Positions 20,206 through 30,000 of a DNA stretch of 64,000 bases are shown piece after piece. The notes under the pieces are model-generated. The model was not told where the DNA came from and did no database searches. It worked only from the letters and a program-made list of their open reading frames with translations. The position numbers and the translations under genes were made by a program. The DNA is taken from positions 9,796-73,795 of the forward strand of contig JAQTZZ010000016.1 in assembly GCA_028687545.1 (NCBI GenBank), given 5' to 3'. This DNA is from Candidatus Wallbacteria bacterium. GTDB lineage: Bacteria > Muiribacteriota > JAQTZZ01. Position 1 is the stretch's first letter. Each line of letters starts with the position of its first letter.

Positions 20206-21619
20206 TCTCGACTCCTACGTTGATCACTGAACTCTGACCGCGGACGGAGTTTTCCACATTATCCTTGGATTCCGGGTCAACCACCCAATTCCCGTCCACT
20301 ATGAACTTGTATTCATATTTTCCCTTATTTAACTCCATGTCTTTGATCCAGTATCCGTCGTTTGACAGAGTCATCGGATCCATGGTGGCGTTCCAGAAAT
20401 TGAAATCACCGATCAGGTAAACGGTTTTGGCCTGTGGTGCGAGATAGCGGAAATGGATCTTGACCTTCTCTTTGTTGCAGTATTCTGTGAACAGCTTGGT
20501 ATCACGCTCCAGCGCGGAGAGAAATGCCGTCACGATTTTGGGGTCAAACTGGGATCCGGAGTTTTTTCTGATCTCATCCACTGCGAATGCGAGCGGCAGT
20601 CCCTCACGGTATGGCCGGTTGGAAGTCATGGCGTCAAAAGTGTCGGCAACTGCGATGATCCTTGCAAAAAGTGGGATGGTGTCACCTTTCAGGCCCTCAG
20701 GATATCCTTTGCCGTCATACCTCTCATGGTGATAACGGATGGAGGGGATTTTGTCCTGTAGAAAAACGATTGGGTCAACTATAGATGAGCCGATGTTCGG
20801 GTGATTCTGGATGATCTTGAACTCCATGTCAGTCAGTTTAGCCCGCTTGCCGATGATTTCTTCCGGAATTCCGATCTTGCCGATGTCATGCAGGAGAGCG
20901 CCAAATCTGAGTTCCTTGAGTTCCTTGGAGTTGAATCCCATTGCCTTGCCTACTGAAACCGAATACTCAGTTACGCGGTGGGAGTGTCCCCGTGTGTATG
21001 CATCTTTGGCATCGATGGTATTGGCGAGAGCCCTGATGGTACTGAGATAATTCTCCTCAAGTTCTTTATAAAGCCTGGCGCTGTCAATGGCGACTGCAGC
21101 CTGGTTCGCGAAAGCCTGGAACAGCTCCACGTCTTCTTCCAGGAAAGTGTCGTTCTTTAAACTGTTGAGGATCTCCATCACGCCGATGATTTCTCCGTGT
21201 TTCAAACGCAAAGGGACGCACATGATGGACTTGGTGATGAAGTTGCTCTGAGAGTCAGTGTTGAACCAGCGGTTGTCGGTCTTGACGTCCTTGATCAGCA
21301 GAGGTTCTCCGCTCTTGGCAACCGTACCTGCGATACCCCGCCCCAACGGGACACGGATGCTTTTAACCATATCGCCGGACTCGCCGGTGGCCACTTCAAA
21401 GACCAGTTCGCTGGTTTTTTTGTCCAGCAGAAGGACAGATCCGGCTTCGGCGTCGAGCACTTTGCAGGCTGCCTGGACGAGCAGATCGAGCAGCACATTC
21501 AGTTCAGTAATCCTGTAGATGGATTTGTTGACTTCAAGCAGAAGGTCTCGATTCTCTTTCTCTTTCTTGAGGATTTTCAGCTCATTCCTTAGTGTTTCAA
21601 GATTTTCCGGATTAGTCAT
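20180..21619 (-). CDS. GAF / HD-GYP phosphodiesterase with C-terminal AMPK-type glycogen-binding domain
   Basis: The product of about 479 residues has a short coiled coil, a GAF sensor domain (about 40-185), an HD-GYP domain (about 190-365) and an AMPK1-CBM/CBM48-like domain (about 380-470). The HD-GYP motifs 'LLHDIGKIGIPEEI', 'HHERYDGKGYP' and 'ADTFDAMTSNRPYR' are intact, so cyclic-di-GMP hydrolysis is expected. The last domain shows 'LIGDFNFWN', 'KGKYEYKFIVDGNWVVDP'. ATG 21619 follows ACAGGATAAA; a GTG at 21634 is possible. It lies between pduS and the BMC-T gene and overlaps the latter by 26 bases, so it belongs to the microcompartment operon, which is unusual. Confidence 0.92.
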   Translation of the reverse strand: MTNPENLETLRNELKILKKEKENRDLLLEVNKSIYRITELNVLLDLLVQAACKVLDAEAGSVLLLDKKTSELVFEVATGESGDMVKSIRVPLGRGIAGTVAKSGEPLLIKDVKTDNRWFNTDSQSNFITKSIMCVPLRLKHGEIIGVMEILNSLKNDTFLEEDVELFQAFANQAAVAIDSARLYKELEENYLSTIRALANTIDAKDAYTRGHSHRVTEYSVSVGKAMGFNSKELKELRFGALLHDIGKIGIPEEIIGKRAKLTDMEFKIIQNHPNIGSSIVDPIVFLQDKIPSIRYHHERYDGKGYPEGLKGDTIPLFARIIAVADTFDAMTSNRPYREGLPLAFAVDEIRKNSGSQFDPKIVTAFLSALERDTKLFTEYCNKEKVKIHFRYLAPQAKTVYLIGDFNFWNATMDPMTLSNDGYWIKDMELNKGKYEYKFIVDGNWVVDPESKDNVENSVRGQSSVINVGVENGKSDRGN

Positions 21620-21637
21620 TTTATCCTGTTCCACTTC

Positions 21638-22948
21638 CTACTCCCCGATCCTGATATAATTTGAAGTTACTTCCATCACTGAACCTGAAATCGAAGCATG
21701 GCAGTTGCTTGATAATTTAGCTTCCGCTCTGGGCGCAGCGATTTTTTCACCGGCTTTGACTTTCTGGCCGACCCTGACAAGAGGAACTGCTGGTTCTCCT
21801 ATATGCTTCGCTAAATTGATTTTCACGTTTGAAGGTTTGAAAGCAGTATCCTGCGAAGAAATCGGCAGCTGATAATATTTTTCCAGCCTGAAGCGTTTCA
21901 AAAGTCTGGAGGGAGGAATTTTCATCCATTCGCGCTGAGAGCGTACTGCATCAGGTTTTTCCTGGTGAGGGTTGGCGACCTTCTGCTTTTTGAGCTCTGA
22001 TTTGAGATACTGATTGATATTTCGAGGAGAAAGTCCCATCGGGCAGCCGAATTCACAGGCTCCGCATTCACAGCAGAGGAAAGCAGCAGGAATTCTGGCT
22101 GGACTGTTGTGAACTATGCTCTGCATGATCCGGTGTGGTTCCAGAGCATGACCGAGCTGATATCTGGGACAGGTGCGGGTACAGTCCGTGCAGTTGCAGC
22201 AGACTGCAAAATCGCGTTTCAATTCACGCTGAATATTCAAGGCACGATTCAGCGAGATTGGATGGTTTTCCGGAAGTACCAGGATTCCGCTGGTGGTTTT
22301 TTCGATCACTGAGTCCTGGCTGATCATTTTGCCCATCATCGGACCACCATCGAGCAGCACAAACTTGTCACCTATGGTTCCTCCGGCTGATTCCAGAGCT
22401 TCTCTGACTGATGTACCGATTGGATAAAAACCCACTACCGGATTCTTCACCTCACCTGTGATTGTCACTACTCTTTCCGTGACCGGAAGGTCAGAGCTGA
22501 CAGCCTGGAAAACCTGATAGATGGTGGCTACATTATCGACCACAACCCCGACCTGAAGCGGAAGCCCACCCTCAGGTACGATTCTGCCGGTTACTTCATA
22601 AGTCAGAGCCTGTTCGTCTCCAGCAGGATAGAAATTACCCAGCCCGAAAACTTTCAGGCAGTCGGCTGAGGAAGCCAGCCTGGATAAAGTCTCAAATGAC
22701 TCGTACTTTTCTTTGAGGGCCAGGATTGCCGACTGGGCTCCGGTTATTTTACGGATCAATGAGAGTCCTTTCAGAATTTCCCCTGGATATTTTTTCATCA
22801 AAAACTGATCTGACTTGAGCAGGGGTTCACACTCAGCACCGTTTCCGATCACTGTTTCCACCCGGGAGTTCAGCTTGAAATATGTAGGGAATCCGGCTCC
22901 GCCGGCTCCCACGATTCCTGCTTCCCTGATTTTCGAGAGTTCTTCCAT
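21638..22948 (-). CDS. pduS: PduS-like / RnfC-like NADH-flavin-Fe-S oxidoreductase
   Basis: The 436-residue protein has the PduS/RnfC layout. An N-terminal glycine-rich FMN/NADH region ('GIVGAGGAGFPTYFKL') comes first, then a SLBB-like segment ('GTSVREALESAGG'). Two ferredoxin-type cysteine clusters ('CCNCTDCTRTCP' near 255 and 'CCECGACEFGCP' near 290) precede a C-terminal biotinyl-like or barrel-sandwich segment ('VRVGQKVKAGEKIA'). In propanediol compartments PduS reduces cobalamin using NADH. Here no B12 diol dehydratase is present in the locus, so oxidation of NADH with electron export through the PduT-like tile is the better idea. Confidence 0.9.
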   Translation of the reverse strand: MEELSKIREAGIVGAGGAGFPTYFKLNSRVETVIGNGAECEPLLKSDQFLMKKYPGEILKGLSLIRKITGAQSAILALKEKYESFETLSRLASSADCLKVFGLGNFYPAGDEQALTYEVTGRIVPEGGLPLQVGVVVDNVATIYQVFQAVSSDLPVTERVVTITGEVKNPVVGFYPIGTSVREALESAGGTIGDKFVLLDGGPMMGKMISQDSVIEKTTSGILVLPENHPISLNRALNIQRELKRDFAVCCNCTDCTRTCPRYQLGHALEPHRIMQSIVHNSPARIPAAFLCCECGACEFGCPMGLSPRNINQYLKSELKKQKVANPHQEKPDAVRSQREWMKIPPSRLLKRFRLEKYYQLPISSQDTAFKPSNVKINLAKHIGEPAVPLVRVGQKVKAGEKIAAPRAEAKLSSNCHASISGSVMEVTSNYIRIGE

Positions 22949-22985
22949 AGTGTCCCTTAAAAAATTACATTAAAGCAAAATGACC

Positions 22986-24413
22986 TCAAATAATCTTGAA
23001 GTAGTCCACCAGAACACAACGGCGTTTGCGGGTAAAAGTTTTGGCGGTAGTGACACCTTCTCCAGTCGGTGTGCAGATAGTGAGCGTGGTCGGACCTTCC
23101 CCGTCAAAGCCAAGTCCATTGTATGATGAACCGTTTTTAACGAAAATAGTCGTGTTAATCTGCCTGGCCAGATCATGGAGATTCTGAATATTTTTGGAGT
23201 GCATGATCGCGGTGTGCAGATTGCCTAATTCCACTTCGCAGGCCAGATCGATGGCTTGAGAGATGTTTGCGACCCTGACGAGCGGGAGCACCGGCATCAG
23301 AAGCTCGGTGAGCACGAACGGATGTGAGGCGGGAGTTTCGCAGAGTATCAGCCGGATCTGTGAACCTACATTGATGCCGATTTCCCGGAGAATTACCGCT
23401 GCATCCCTGCCGATGAATTTCCGGTTGGGGCCTCCCTGCGGATTCATAATCACTTTTTCCAGTTTTTCGATCTCGTCTTTTTTAAGTTCATAAGCGCCGT
23501 TGACGCGCATTACTTCTTTCAGTCTGTCTGCGATCTGGTCCACTGCGATGATCTCTTTTTCTGCGATGCAGAGTACATTGTTGTCAAAAGATGCACCGTT
23601 CACAATGTCGCGCCCTGCTTTTTCCAGATCTGCGGTTTCATCTACAACTACAGGAGGATTTCCTGGTCCGGCTGCCATCACCTTCTTGCCGCTCTTGAAA
23701 GCTTCGTGGACGACTGCTTCGCCTCCGGTGACAACCAGGAGCCTGGCTTTTTTATGATTCATCACTGCTCTTGAAGTTTCCATGGACGGGTTTTCGATGG
23801 CTGTGACTATGTTCAGCGGGCCGCCAACGCTCAGGGAAGCTTCGTTCATAAGTTCCACAGCGCGCAGTGATGAACGTCGGGCAGCCGGGTGATTGTTGAA
23901 GACGACGGTATTGCCAGCAGAAACCATGCTGATACTGTTGTTGATAACTGTGGCGGCAGGATTAGTTGAAGGAGTAATGGAAGCAATCACTCCGAAGGGA
24001 GCGCATTCTTCCAGGGTCAAACCATGATCGCCTCTGAAAATCAGGGGTGTGAGGTCTTCCAGGCCGGGAGTCCGCTCGATCGCCAGCATGTTTTTCTTGA
24101 TCTTATCGGCGACCTTGCCAAAGCCGGTTTCCTCAACCGCAGTCCTGGCAAGAAACTCCACTTCCTTCCGGCAGAAGGAACGATAGGCGGAAATGATCTC
24201 ATCCCGTTTTTTTAAGGTGGTCTGGCTGAGCTGCCTGAAAGCGATTGCAGCTGCCTCGAAGGCTTCATCGACAGTCGGGAACACCCCTTTTCCGCCCGGC
24301 CGTGGTGCTGTTGATGTTTCCTGAGCCTGTGAGACAGCAGGTTCTTCACGTTTTTTCAGGCGATAAACCACCTGTTCGACGATTTTTTTTAATTCTTTTT
24401 CGTCAAGGGACAT
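22986..24413 (-). CDS. CoA-acylating aldehyde dehydrogenase, microcompartment type (PduP/EutE family)
   Basis: The 475-residue protein begins with an encapsulation-type amphipathic helix ('LDEKELKKIVEQVVYRLKKR', residues 3-22) and a linker. The aldehyde dehydrogenase fold of the PduP/EutE family follows. The catalytic Cys282 lies in 'NGASFDNNVLCIAEKE', and 'PSTNPAATVINN' and 'GGPNRKFIGRDA' are also family hallmarks. It would convert the acetaldehyde made by DeoC to acetyl-CoA with reduction of NAD+. It is 34 bases downstream of a BMC-P gene and 37 bases upstream of pduS. Length is normal for the family. Confidence 0.96.
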   Translation of the reverse strand: MSLDEKELKKIVEQVVYRLKKREEPAVSQAQETSTAPRPGGKGVFPTVDEAFEAAAIAFRQLSQTTLKKRDEIISAYRSFCRKEVEFLARTAVEETGFGKVADKIKKNMLAIERTPGLEDLTPLIFRGDHGLTLEECAPFGVIASITPSTNPAATVINNSISMVSAGNTVVFNNHPAARRSSLRAVELMNEASLSVGGPLNIVTAIENPSMETSRAVMNHKKARLLVVTGGEAVVHEAFKSGKKVMAAGPGNPPVVVDETADLEKAGRDIVNGASFDNNVLCIAEKEIIAVDQIADRLKEVMRVNGAYELKKDEIEKLEKVIMNPQGGPNRKFIGRDAAVILREIGINVGSQIRLILCETPASHPFVLTELLMPVLPLVRVANISQAIDLACEVELGNLHTAIMHSKNIQNLHDLARQINTTIFVKNGSSYNGLGFDGEGPTTLTICTPTGEGVTTAKTFTRKRRCVLVDYFKII

Positions 24414-24447
24414 AGATTATGCCCTCCAGCAGTTAAGAATTTCCAAC

Positions 24448-24717
24448 CTATGTTTGCAGGTTGATGGTATCCACTATGCCGACTACGATGCAGTCCACCG
24501 GTTTTTTATCGGTCTTGACGGTCTGTCTGGCTGAGGAGCCGCTTACAAGCAGCACTGTCTCAGCTGCACCCGCCCCTACCGTATCCACTGCTATATGGAA
24601 TTTTCCAGTGGGTTTCAGTTCGATCGTCAATTCCTCGACGACCAGGAATTTGAAACCGACAAGGTTAACATCTTTCCTGGTGGCGACAACAGTGCCACAG
24701 ATTTTTCCAAGAAGCAT
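24448..24717 (-). CDS. BMC-P pentameric shell vertex protein (EutN/CcmL family)
   Basis: The 89-residue protein begins 'MLLGKICGTVVATRKDVNL' and contains 'HIAVDTVGAGAAETVLLVSG' and 'CIVVGIVDTINL', the EutN/CcmL pattern. This third vertex paralogue is near the promoter-proximal end of the operon, just after a BMC-H gene. Confidence 0.96.
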   Translation of the reverse strand: MLLGKICGTVVATRKDVNLVGFKFLVVEELTIELKPTGKFHIAVDTVGAGAAETVLLVSGSSARQTVKTDKKPVDCIVVGIVDTINLQT

Positions 24718-24738
24718 TTAATATTCCTTAAAGAGTAT

Positions 24739-25023
24739 TTACTTTTCGCCTTTACCGATCGGCAGCACATCTTCGAGACTGTCGTGCGGTCTCGGGATCA
24801 CATGGACAGACACCAGTTCTCCGACTTTCTGGGCGGCTGCTGCGCCGGCGTCGGTCGCGGCTTTCACTGCAGCGACATCGCCCCGCACCATGGCAGTAAC
24901 ATAGCCGGAACCGATCTTTTCCCAGCTCACCAGTCTCACATTGGCGGCTTTTACCATGGCGTCTGCGGCTTCAATCATGGCGACAAGCCCTTTGGTTTCG
25001 ATCATTCCCAAAGCGTCTTTCAT
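24739..25023 (-). CDS. BMC-H hexameric microcompartment shell protein
   Basis: The 94-residue single-domain shell protein ('[20 protein letters not shown]', '[24 protein letters not shown]', '[17 protein letters not shown]') is of normal PduA/EutM length and is probably the main facet tile. The ATG follows a strong AGGAGGAAAC site. It is the first gene after the MITE-like insertion that separates it from pduL, so its upstream region includes element sequence. Confidence 0.96.
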   Translation of the reverse strand: MKDALGMIETKGLVAMIEAADAMVKAANVRLVSWEKIGSGYVTAMVRGDVAAVKAATDAGAAAAQKVGELVSVHVIPRPHDSLEDVLPIGKGEK

Positions 25024-25070
25024 TGTTTCCTCCTAATGATTTTCATCCGGACAAGCTGCAACAAAACCGT

Positions 25071-25346
25071 TAGTGGACCGCCACGCCTAAATTATGGTTT
25101 CAGAAACATGAGATCGAGATTGATTCGCGAAGCGGCGACAAGGCAACCTGGGCTGGTTGCCGCGACAGCCGCGTCAAAGAAGCAGGCCGATATCATGTTT
25201 CACTCCTTACAGGCTGCCGGATGGCGGCGATTCGTCTGCTGCGTTGCGGCTCGTTGTCGATGCACCACATCGACTCCTCACCGCGCCTTGCATCCAAATC
25301 ACCGGCACTCCAGCTGAAACCACAATTTATGCGTGGCGGTCCACTA
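25071..25346. mobile_element. MITE-like element with 33-bp inverted repeats and terminal TA
   Basis: The left end 25071-25103 and right end 25314-25346 are inverted repeats of 33 bases with only two mismatches; both begin TAGTGGACCGCCACGC read inward. The outermost TA at each end would fit a TA target duplication, as made by Tc1/mariner/IS630-type transposases. The 210-base interior has no protein gene but two hairpins (GGCAACC/GGTTGCC at 25142-25161 and GTCGATG/CATCGAC near 25256-25274). It sits between pduL and the first BMC-H gene. Bases 25024-25070 and 25347-25407 beside it hold the ribosome site of the BMC-H gene and nothing else I can support. Confidence 0.75.
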
Positions 25347-25407
25347 GGGTCTTGAAACGCTTAGTTCAATATTTTACTCAATCCTCGATGCTCAATGCAA
25401 TCCTTCC

Positions 25408-26061
25408 TTAATTAACGATTTCAACCAGTTCACCGCCTTTGATCAGTGCGGAGTTACCCTCGTCGGTGTCGACATGCATCTCTAAGGCAAATTTATCAGA
25501 TACTCTGCAGAGTACTTCTCCGAATATCAGAGCTCTGCCTCCGAATGTTCTCACCCTTACTTTCTGTTTATCTGTCACTCCCAGCCGCATGGCATCCCGA
25601 ACCGTAAAATGGATATGTCTGCAGGCGATGATCACTCCCTCTTTCAGGGTCACAGCTCCGGCAGGTCCGACAATCACCAGCTTTTCCGATCCGGCAAGGT
25701 CGCCTGAATCGCGGACAGGAGGGTTAATGCCTAGAACATAACTATCGGTTCTGGAGACTTCTACTTGAGTCTGCACTCTATATGGACCAAGAATCCGGAC
25801 TTTCTGGAAAATGCCCTTGCAACCGATCAGAGTTACTACTTCATTGGCAGCATATTGTCCGGGTTGCGACAGGTCCTTCTGCTTTGTGAGCAGTGCCTTG
25901 TCGCCGAACAGGATCTTGAAATCAGCTTCTGAAACATGCAGGTGACGGTTGGAAACCGCGATCGGCAGCAGTTTGCTTTTATCCGCAGCTTCATTTCCGC
26001 CTAACGAATAGTTTTTAAGGATTTCGGCAGTCACTTTCTGAACGAGTTCTTCATTGTTCAT
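25408..26061 (-). CDS. pduL: Phosphate propanoyltransferase PduL with encapsulation peptide
   Basis: Starting at ATG 26061 (preceded by GGGGAG) the protein has 217 residues. Residues 1-17 ('NNEELVQKVTAEILKNY') form the encapsulation-type helix. Two PduL repeats follow with the metal-binding 'VSNRHLHVSEADF' and 'ACRHIHFTVRDA' motifs. It converts acyl-CoA and phosphate to acyl-phosphate and CoA, recycling CoA inside the shell and allowing ATP formation by a kinase elsewhere. It is the first gene of the locus, but the element at 25071-25346 now separates it from the rest. It ends 'LIKGGELVEIVN', typical of the family. Confidence 0.96.
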   Translation of the reverse strand: MNNEELVQKVTAEILKNYSLGGNEAADKSKLLPIAVSNRHLHVSEADFKILFGDKALLTKQKDLSQPGQYAANEVVTLIGCKGIFQKVRILGPYRVQTQVEVSRTDSYVLGINPPVRDSGDLAGSEKLVIVGPAGAVTLKEGVIIACRHIHFTVRDAMRLGVTDKQKVRVRTFGGRALIFGEVLCRVSDKFALEMHVDTDEGNSALIKGGELVEIVN

Positions 26062-26105
26062 GACACATCTCCCCATTTTGTTTACAAAACTTGTATTGAA
26101 TAGTT

Positions 26106-27041
26106 CTAAATTTTACCACCTAAAATCTTCCCGGTTTCTGTATCAATATAAATTTGCATGTACTGGATATCATCACTGTCGACATTATGGGGTATGACTT
26201 TCAGATTAATTATCCATGCTAATCTCAAGTCCTTGGTGCCATCAGAAAGTACAAGTTCATTATTTAGAAACTTGTAGAGAAGATTTTTCAGTGAATTTGA
26301 AAAGATGTAATTTGGATGGACGGCCACAGGTCTGGAGAGATCAACATCCATTAATTCTGGAGAAATAGTGATATACTTGTTCGCATTGTCGATCACTTCC
26401 AGCTGATAGCTACCCTTTTTTTTCTTGATTATATCATTTTCAGCATATTCACAGGCTATTTTCGAGGCTTCTTCCACCGATTTTTTTACACATGTCGACC
26501 ATAAACTGTAAGTATCATAATTTGAACAAAATGCGATTTTTCCATCAGCTGAAAGGTCCATGTTTATTCCATCTGAAGATACATATCCATTTATGCATCT
26601 TTTCCATTTAAATCTCCACTTCTTTTCTGTTCCGCAATCAGAGGGAGATACATGCCAGATTAGTTTATAATCACTGAAATCAATATTGTTCCAAAAAGTT
26701 TTAAAATATTTTTCTGCCTGGCTGATTGCAGAATCAAAATTATTTACTACTGTTTCACTTGTTTGATTTTCAATGCTGAAAGAAATGATTTCCATGGTTT
26801 CTTGGTTAAAAGTGAATGCAAAGGGAGTTTTATCTAGCTTTCCATAAATATCAAATCCAGATTTATGATAAAAAGGAAGATCTCTTTCGTGATTTGGCTG
26901 GGAAATATCCAATTCAGTCCAGTTGTATCCTAAGTGACGAAAAACAGTCTTAATTTTTTCATTATTGACAGTAGAATCATTAGCCCAACAGTGCTTCAAA
27001 TCTACATTAAAAATGAAAAATAATAGTATTCCTATCATCAT
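26106..27041 (-). CDS. Secreted protein of unknown function, possible PepSY-like C-terminus
   Basis: The 311-residue protein has an N-terminal hydrophobic signal segment ('MMIGILLFFIFNV'). The rest has two or more beta/alpha units, and the last ends 'YMQIYIDTETGKILGGKI', reminiscent of PepSY or YcdB-like modules. I cannot identify it with confidence. It starts 6 bases after the stop of the giant TPR-CHAT gene, so the two form an operon. Base composition is clearly more AT-rich than the microcompartment genes beside it, which suggests a separate origin for the pair. An inhibitor or chaperone of the protease-like partner is possible (PepSY domains are known in protease propeptides), but this is inference. 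Confidence 0.7.
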   Translation of the reverse strand: MMIGILLFFIFNVDLKHCWANDSTVNNEKIKTVFRHLGYNWTELDISQPNHERDLPFYHKSGFDIYGKLDKTPFAFTFNQETMEIISFSIENQTSETVVNNFDSAISQAEKYFKTFWNNIDFSDYKLIWHVSPSDCGTEKKWRFKWKRCINGYVSSDGINMDLSADGKIAFCSNYDTYSLWSTCVKKSVEEASKIACEYAENDIIKKKKGSYQLEVIDNANKYITISPELMDVDLSRPVAVHPNYIFSNSLKNLLYKFLNNELVLSDGTKDLRLAWIINLKVIPHNVDSDDIQYMQIYIDTETGKILGGKI

Positions 27042-27046
27042 ACTGC

Positions 27047-30000
27047 TTACTGGTCCAATTTTATCTTACTAGGATCGCCAGGACCACCTATGTAGAGGTG
27101 ATATTTTCCAAGATCTTCTTCTCCAGTAATATCTTTAATCCCTTCTTTTGCTGCTTGAGTTATAGAAGGAGCTTCACTTACGCCCTTTTGCTTTTTACAA
27201 AAGTAAAAAAAAGAGTTCCCAAATCTCATAGCAAAACTCGGTACTTGGTTAAAAGTCCAACCCACGTAAACATTAGCGCCAAAAGCTTTAATGTAATCAT
27301 CACGTTTTCCCTCAGCAACACCTGTATGACAGGCGTTTAAGAAAACGAAGGGGCATTTAGTTCCAGAAGGAATATCTGATATCTCAAGTGTATCAGGTCT
27401 TCCAGTGCCTATTCCTTGAACTTGATTATAATTTTTATACATACAGATTCCGCTGAACTCGTATTTACCATTTGGATAAATTGTTTTTATTCCATGACCA
27501 AGAAAGTAAAAAATAGAAAACTTATTTTTTATAAAGTCTTCTTTGAATTCATCAAGCGTAGCACTTGCATCTCCAACAACTGAATAATTCAAGTCTTTGA
27601 TCTTAAAATAGGTTAATATGTATTTAGGTAATGCAAAGAAACATTGCCAATATTGTGCTCCACTTAAAGCCCTGGTAGCATAAGCATTGCCTTTGCTTTG
27701 CGTAAAGAATCTATCGAATAATGTTTTACTTCCTGATTTGCTTATCACATCTGAAAATTGATACTCTACACCAATATCTTTTTGATCAATCCCACCTAAA
27801 GCAGGATTACCTTTCAAAACGCTATATTCTTTACCGGAAATTGTAATTTTCTTGTTGCCAAAATCTTGTGGAACTAAATAAAAAGGTTCTGAAAGAAAAC
27901 TATTTTTTCTTACTCTAGTACATTCAATTTTATCAACCGAATCAATGGAGCTTTTTAATTTGACAAAAACGGATGGCGAATTACTCTTGTCGATAATTTT
28001 AACGAAAAATTTGGAGTTAGTTGGAATGAATTGTTCTTGATCTTCAAAGCCACATGTTCCTCTCTCAAAAAAAATATTTGAAGCAAAATATAAATCCTTA
28101 CGGTTTTTTGTAGGAGCTCTCCATATAGGAATCTGCATCATTATTGTGTCATCTGATAATTTTAGAGAAAATTTCATTAGATTCTGTCCTGGTTTGAAAT
28201 AAGATACATCTTTACTGTCCAATGGAGTAGGCGATTCAAGTTTAACTTCAAATTTAGAATCTTCAGAAACAAAATCTCTGCTATCTTTTTGAGTTTCATT
28301 TAGATAGATATCACGAACATCCATCCCATTTTCATCAAGAAAACACATCTGAATCTCATCAGTAACATCAATGGAAAAATCCGTTTTAAAGTTAATGCTT
28401 AATTCAATCTGATTGTTATAAGGAGATTCACCCTTGTCGATACCACTATTTGGACAATAAATTGGAATTCGGGCAAGTCTCTGTCCAAGTTCATTCACCA
28501 AACTCACTGGTGCTTGATTATCACCTTCGAGCCATATTTCAGAGGAAATTCCTCTTAATACACCGAATCTTGCATCAATCCTGCATTTCGCCGTGAGTAT
28601 TGTATCCAGAAAATCGCCTGTTCCACTTTTGTATTTTGCAGTATTGTCTTTCCAGGTGAAAACATGCCCGTCACCTACATTCCCGCTTTCTTCCCATTTC
28701 CATTCCCTGATCGAACTGGTCGGGATCAAGGCTGGTGTGTCGTCAGGATAGGTCAGGGAAGCAGTAAAAGTTCTTGGTTCACTTTGTGGAGTCGATTCAT
28801 CAATTTTTACTTTCAAGATTTCAGACAGACAGTCTTTGGAATTGACCACAATGTCATAGAACCACCATCTGTCATTGCAATAAGAGCCGACCACTTTCGC
28901 GAAATCCTGCTGTGCTTCGGAATACCTGCCTTGTTCTGCATTGCATTTGCCCCGATACAGGTAAGCTTCAGCTCGGAACACTTCATAGTCCGGATAAATG
29001 TCACTGTTCAGTGCTTTATCAAGGTGGGACAAAGCTTCAGAATAGTGCTGAAGACCGTATTCGCATTTACCCAGGAGAAGCTCATAATGTGGGGCATTGT
29101 CGGAAGTATCTCTGGCTAATCCGAGATCATTAAATTTCTGGCAGGCTGCTTTGCCGTCTGCATATTTTCCCTGTTCTACTAAGCAATCACCTTTGAAGAG
29201 CAGGCTGTAAGCCAGATAATTATTCGCTGCGCTGTTGCTTCCATATTTATCAATGACCTTGTCATACCAGCTGATGGCATTGTCATAGTCCTTCAGGTAT
29301 CTCAAGGCATCTCCGCTGCAGCCCATGCCGATTGCAATCATATCCATACCATACGATTCATTATCAATAACTTGCTTAAGTGCAGAAACGGCTTTGTCTG
29401 CATATTCACGCTGCTTATCCTGGCTTCCGTTTATGCCGCTATAGTCTCTGACGAGTTTCGTGTAATTGTCACCAATATAGAGATTGGCAAGTGCAATCCC
29501 TGCGCCCTGGCTCAGGCCTATCGCGTCTGTCCAGGATGCAATGCTTTCCTTGTAATAATGCTCTACCTCCTGGATATTGTCCTGGTCTTCGTAACATTCA
29601 GCGGCACGGGAATAGCTCCTGGCAATATTTTGCCTTGCCTCAAGGCCACCATAATAACTCAACAGGTTGTTTTGGAATGCAGCGACAGCTTTAAGGCAAT
29701 AGTCTGCCTTTTTCTGCAACACAAAAGTATGAGACTTGGCAGGATCGAGATATTCCATGTAACCTATTTTCAAATAGCAGGTTCCAATATCCGTCCACCT
29801 GTCCAAAGCGTATGAATGGTAGACATCTTTCATTCTCGTGAAAACTTCAACAGCTTTCAGGTAATATTGTTCGCGCGCCTCATTCTGATATGCAAGAAGT
29901 TTATGCAGATAGTCGTCGCAGTAGCCATACGCTGCATCATAAAGGGCGCCATGTGCAAACTGATTGGCAGGATACTGGTCTACGAATTTTACTTCTAATT

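Noticed and set aside
24595-25317. A 240-codon open frame on the plus strand
   Set aside because: It is antisense to two clear shell-protein genes and then runs into the inverted-repeat element; its composition is not protein-like.
25024-25407. Possible riboswitch upstream of the shell genes
   Set aside because: The structure is explained by the 33-base inverted repeats of an insertion-type element, and I could not match a known aptamer such as the cobalamin type.
26080-26093. Near-palindrome TTTTGTAAACAAAA upstream of pduL as a regulator site
   Set aside because: It is short, A/T-rich and imperfect (12 of 14), so it could easily arise by chance; not listed as a feature.
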